Below are positions 62,392-64,000 of a stretch of DNA of 64,000 bases, in pieces. The position numbers and the translations under genes are program-made. Where the stretch lies: assembly GCF_035582795.1 (NCBI RefSeq), contig NC_134371.1, positions 52,091,001 to 52,155,000 of the forward strand, read 5' to 3'. Each line of letters opens with the position of its first letter. Position 1 is the stretch's first letter. The DNA comes from Mycteria americana. Taxonomy: Eukaryota; Chordata; Aves; Ciconiiformes; Ciconiidae. Under the pieces are notes generated by a model. It saw only the letters and a program-made list of their open reading frames with translations. It ran no database searches and was not told where the DNA came from.

Positions 62392-63050
62392 TACCCCTCT
62401 TAATTTATTTTCTGAGGCCTTTTCAGGGTTAGCACCCGCTGGCACTCCGAAGCCCACAGGAACAAGCCCTGTGTCACGCTTTCCACTGAGAGCATTTTAA
62501 AGGTCAGCAGGAACCTGCTGTTCCAGGTTTCTTCTTAGCGGTAGAGACCCAGGATACGGAGATGGGAAAGACACTGCCAAATATGCAAATAAAATATGCA
62601 TCTTAAAGAATTTCCTCCTTCAAAGGGTTCGGGGTGGTCAAGTGGTCTCAGAACTAAAATCCCTTTGCAGCATACATCACCAGAATTGGAGGTTTCAGAG
62701 ACAGTTTTTTAAATACACAGAGAAAAAAAGCTCTGACAAAGGTTTATTGCAAGCAGGTTTCAGAACAGACCTTTGGATTGTACTTGAGCTCTGACAGAAA
62801 ACGCTCTCATAGCCACAGGGCCGTTCACCTTGGCTGTTCCTGTAACCTTTTTTCACCAGGTCAGAAACCCACATAAGAAGGGCCTAAGCAGAGCTCACCA
62901 TGCCCTCCAACCCCTCCTCGGCAGCCACCCCAAAGGCAACAAACAGTTTTTGGAAGCAGAAGGCAAAGGCAGTTCCCATGTCCAAAGTAGGACGGCTGTG
63001 TTTTTTGAAAATGCATCAGCCTTTAAGGAAAGGTGTCAAGAGAGGCCAAA

Positions 63051-63070
63051 CACCACCACCACCACCACAC
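63051..63070 (+). repeat. (CAC)n trinucleotide repeat
   Basis: Six or more CAC units, followed further right by a CATCACCACCACC stretch near 63141. On the minus strand this gives a GTG repeat that reads as a run of Trp codons in a spurious frame. Confidence 0.85.
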
Positions 63071-64000
63071 TTGGTAAGGCATGGAAGAACAGGACAGCTT
63101 GTCTTCAAGAGCTCCATCACAATCTGAAAGACTGCTGAGGTCCATCACCACCACCCTCCCCTTCCCAGGACAGACTGAGCACAGGAGGTGGAACGTACCT
63201 AGAGGAGAGGTGGAGGAAAACAAATGAAAAAACACACTCCTAAGATTTTTATTTCTTTTTTTTTTTAAAAAAGATACTAAAGCAGAAATTCTCACATAAA
63301 TCATATCAGTACATAAGCAGATGCTTGGGCAGAGCCAAGACCAGTGAAGGAATCTTCCCCACAGTTTTTGCCACAGAAATCCTCCTGGATTTTGTTCCAA
63401 ATCCTGTTTGAAGAATTCTCTCTTTATGCTTCTTCCCTCAGCTCCCCCCTCCCACTTTTGAAATGACAACCTCAATTTATTAAAACAAAGCAATGTCTTA
63501 CTTACAGAAACATCTGCTCTGATACAAGAATACACACCTCCTCTTATAGATTCAGTATGTGACACAGTGGGTACGAAGGAGATTAAATAAGGAGCACATG
63601 TACCACTTCTCTTATAACCTAGTCCCCTCTGGCACTCATTCCCTTTAATCCTTTTCTTTCAGGCCCCTTCAGCATAGGGAAAGACTTACACCCCATTTAC
63701 ACTAGGGTGTTGGCATTACCCAGTGCCAATTTTATCTGAAACACAGCCAGGCACTTGGCACTTCAGACGTAACACGTGCAGCCTCCAAATGCCACATCCT
63801 ATATACTGTAGCCTACGTGTGGCTGCCTTCATTTATACAGTCACTTGATCAAACATCTTTTCCACTAAGGAAAACATTATTTCTGTTGCGCTTAACAGGG
63901 GTTGCATTTAACAGGGAAACAATCATGCTAACAGAGTGAAAAAAAACAGATTATGCACTTACAGAGCAAATTATTATGAATTCTGTAAAGAAAGGAGGAG

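Larger units (their letters stand above)
57640..64000. other. Sequence upstream of the candidate LRRC8D promoter
   Basis: Noncoding sequence, intergenic toward LRRC8C if the recalled human order holds, or still LRRC8D 5' intron if the promoter lies beyond the window. Candidate exon signals cluster at 60.9-61.7 kb and 63.2 kb on the minus strand. Bases 61.9-62.3 kb are GC-richer and open on both strands without a recognisable protein. Confidence 0.45.

Noticed and set aside
61828..62500. Overlapping frames of 116-165 codons on both strands, possible second CpG island
   Set aside because: CpG density is only moderate and below island level by eye; peptides look like GC-rich noise.
1..64000. 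CRISPR arrays, operons, phage, bacterial insertion sequences, tRNA or rRNA genes, intact endogenous retroviruses
   Set aside because: No regularly spaced repeats, no packed gene order, no recognisable tRNA boxes or rRNA, and no LTR pair or retroviral gag/pol/env motif were seen. The sequence has the texture of a vertebrate intron and intergenic DNA.

Overview
The window is vertebrate nuclear DNA, most likely from a bird. Two things support this. A CR1 LINE at about 32.1-32.85 kb ends in the avian-type ATTCTATG-like 3' repeat. The only recognisable protein gene is a near-intact LRRC8D with one long coding exon, the layout I recall for tetrapod LRRC8 genes. Spliced structure, sparse coding density, long AT-rich introns and mononucleotide runs all exclude a prokaryote or virus. 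I cannot name the species.

Layout. LRRC8D lies on the minus strand. Its whole 856-residue coding sequence is 23744-21174. It begins two bases after a good splice acceptor (23748-23747) and is followed by a 3'UTR of about 1.15 kb ending near 20.02 kb, just after an AATAAA signal with a strong U/GU-rich downstream element. Left of that (1 to about 20 kb) is the downstream intergenic side. No known gene was found there. It holds a GC-rich block (about 10.7-15.1 kb), an old CR1-like fragment at about 14.24-14.39 kb, and a possible minus-strand terminal exon near 19 kb that I cannot assign.

Right of the coding exon lies a long 5' intron of at least about 33 kb. It carries the CR1 copy (32.1-32.85 kb), a degraded older LINE-like relic (about 42.2-44.4 kb), short tandem duplications and simple repeats. 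A compact CpG island at 57.34-57.64 kb has a consensus donor on each strand pointing outward. It is the best candidate for an LRRC8D promoter or first exon, possibly with a divergent noncoding transcript. A well-formed candidate exon at 61071-60932 (minus) and an isolated donor at 61523 (minus) suggest that further 5'UTR exons or an upstream promoter may lie to the right.

Function. LRRC8D is a subunit of the volume-regulated anion channel (VRAC). It assembles with LRRC8A and favours passage of larger organic osmolytes such as taurine. From memory of the human locus, LRRC8B, LRRC8C, LRRC8D and ZNF326 lie in the same orientation. If that order holds here, LRRC8C would be beyond the right edge and ZNF326 beyond the left edge. 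I found no convincing new multi-gene system. The most useful leads are the possible unannotated exons and the divergent CpG-island promoter.
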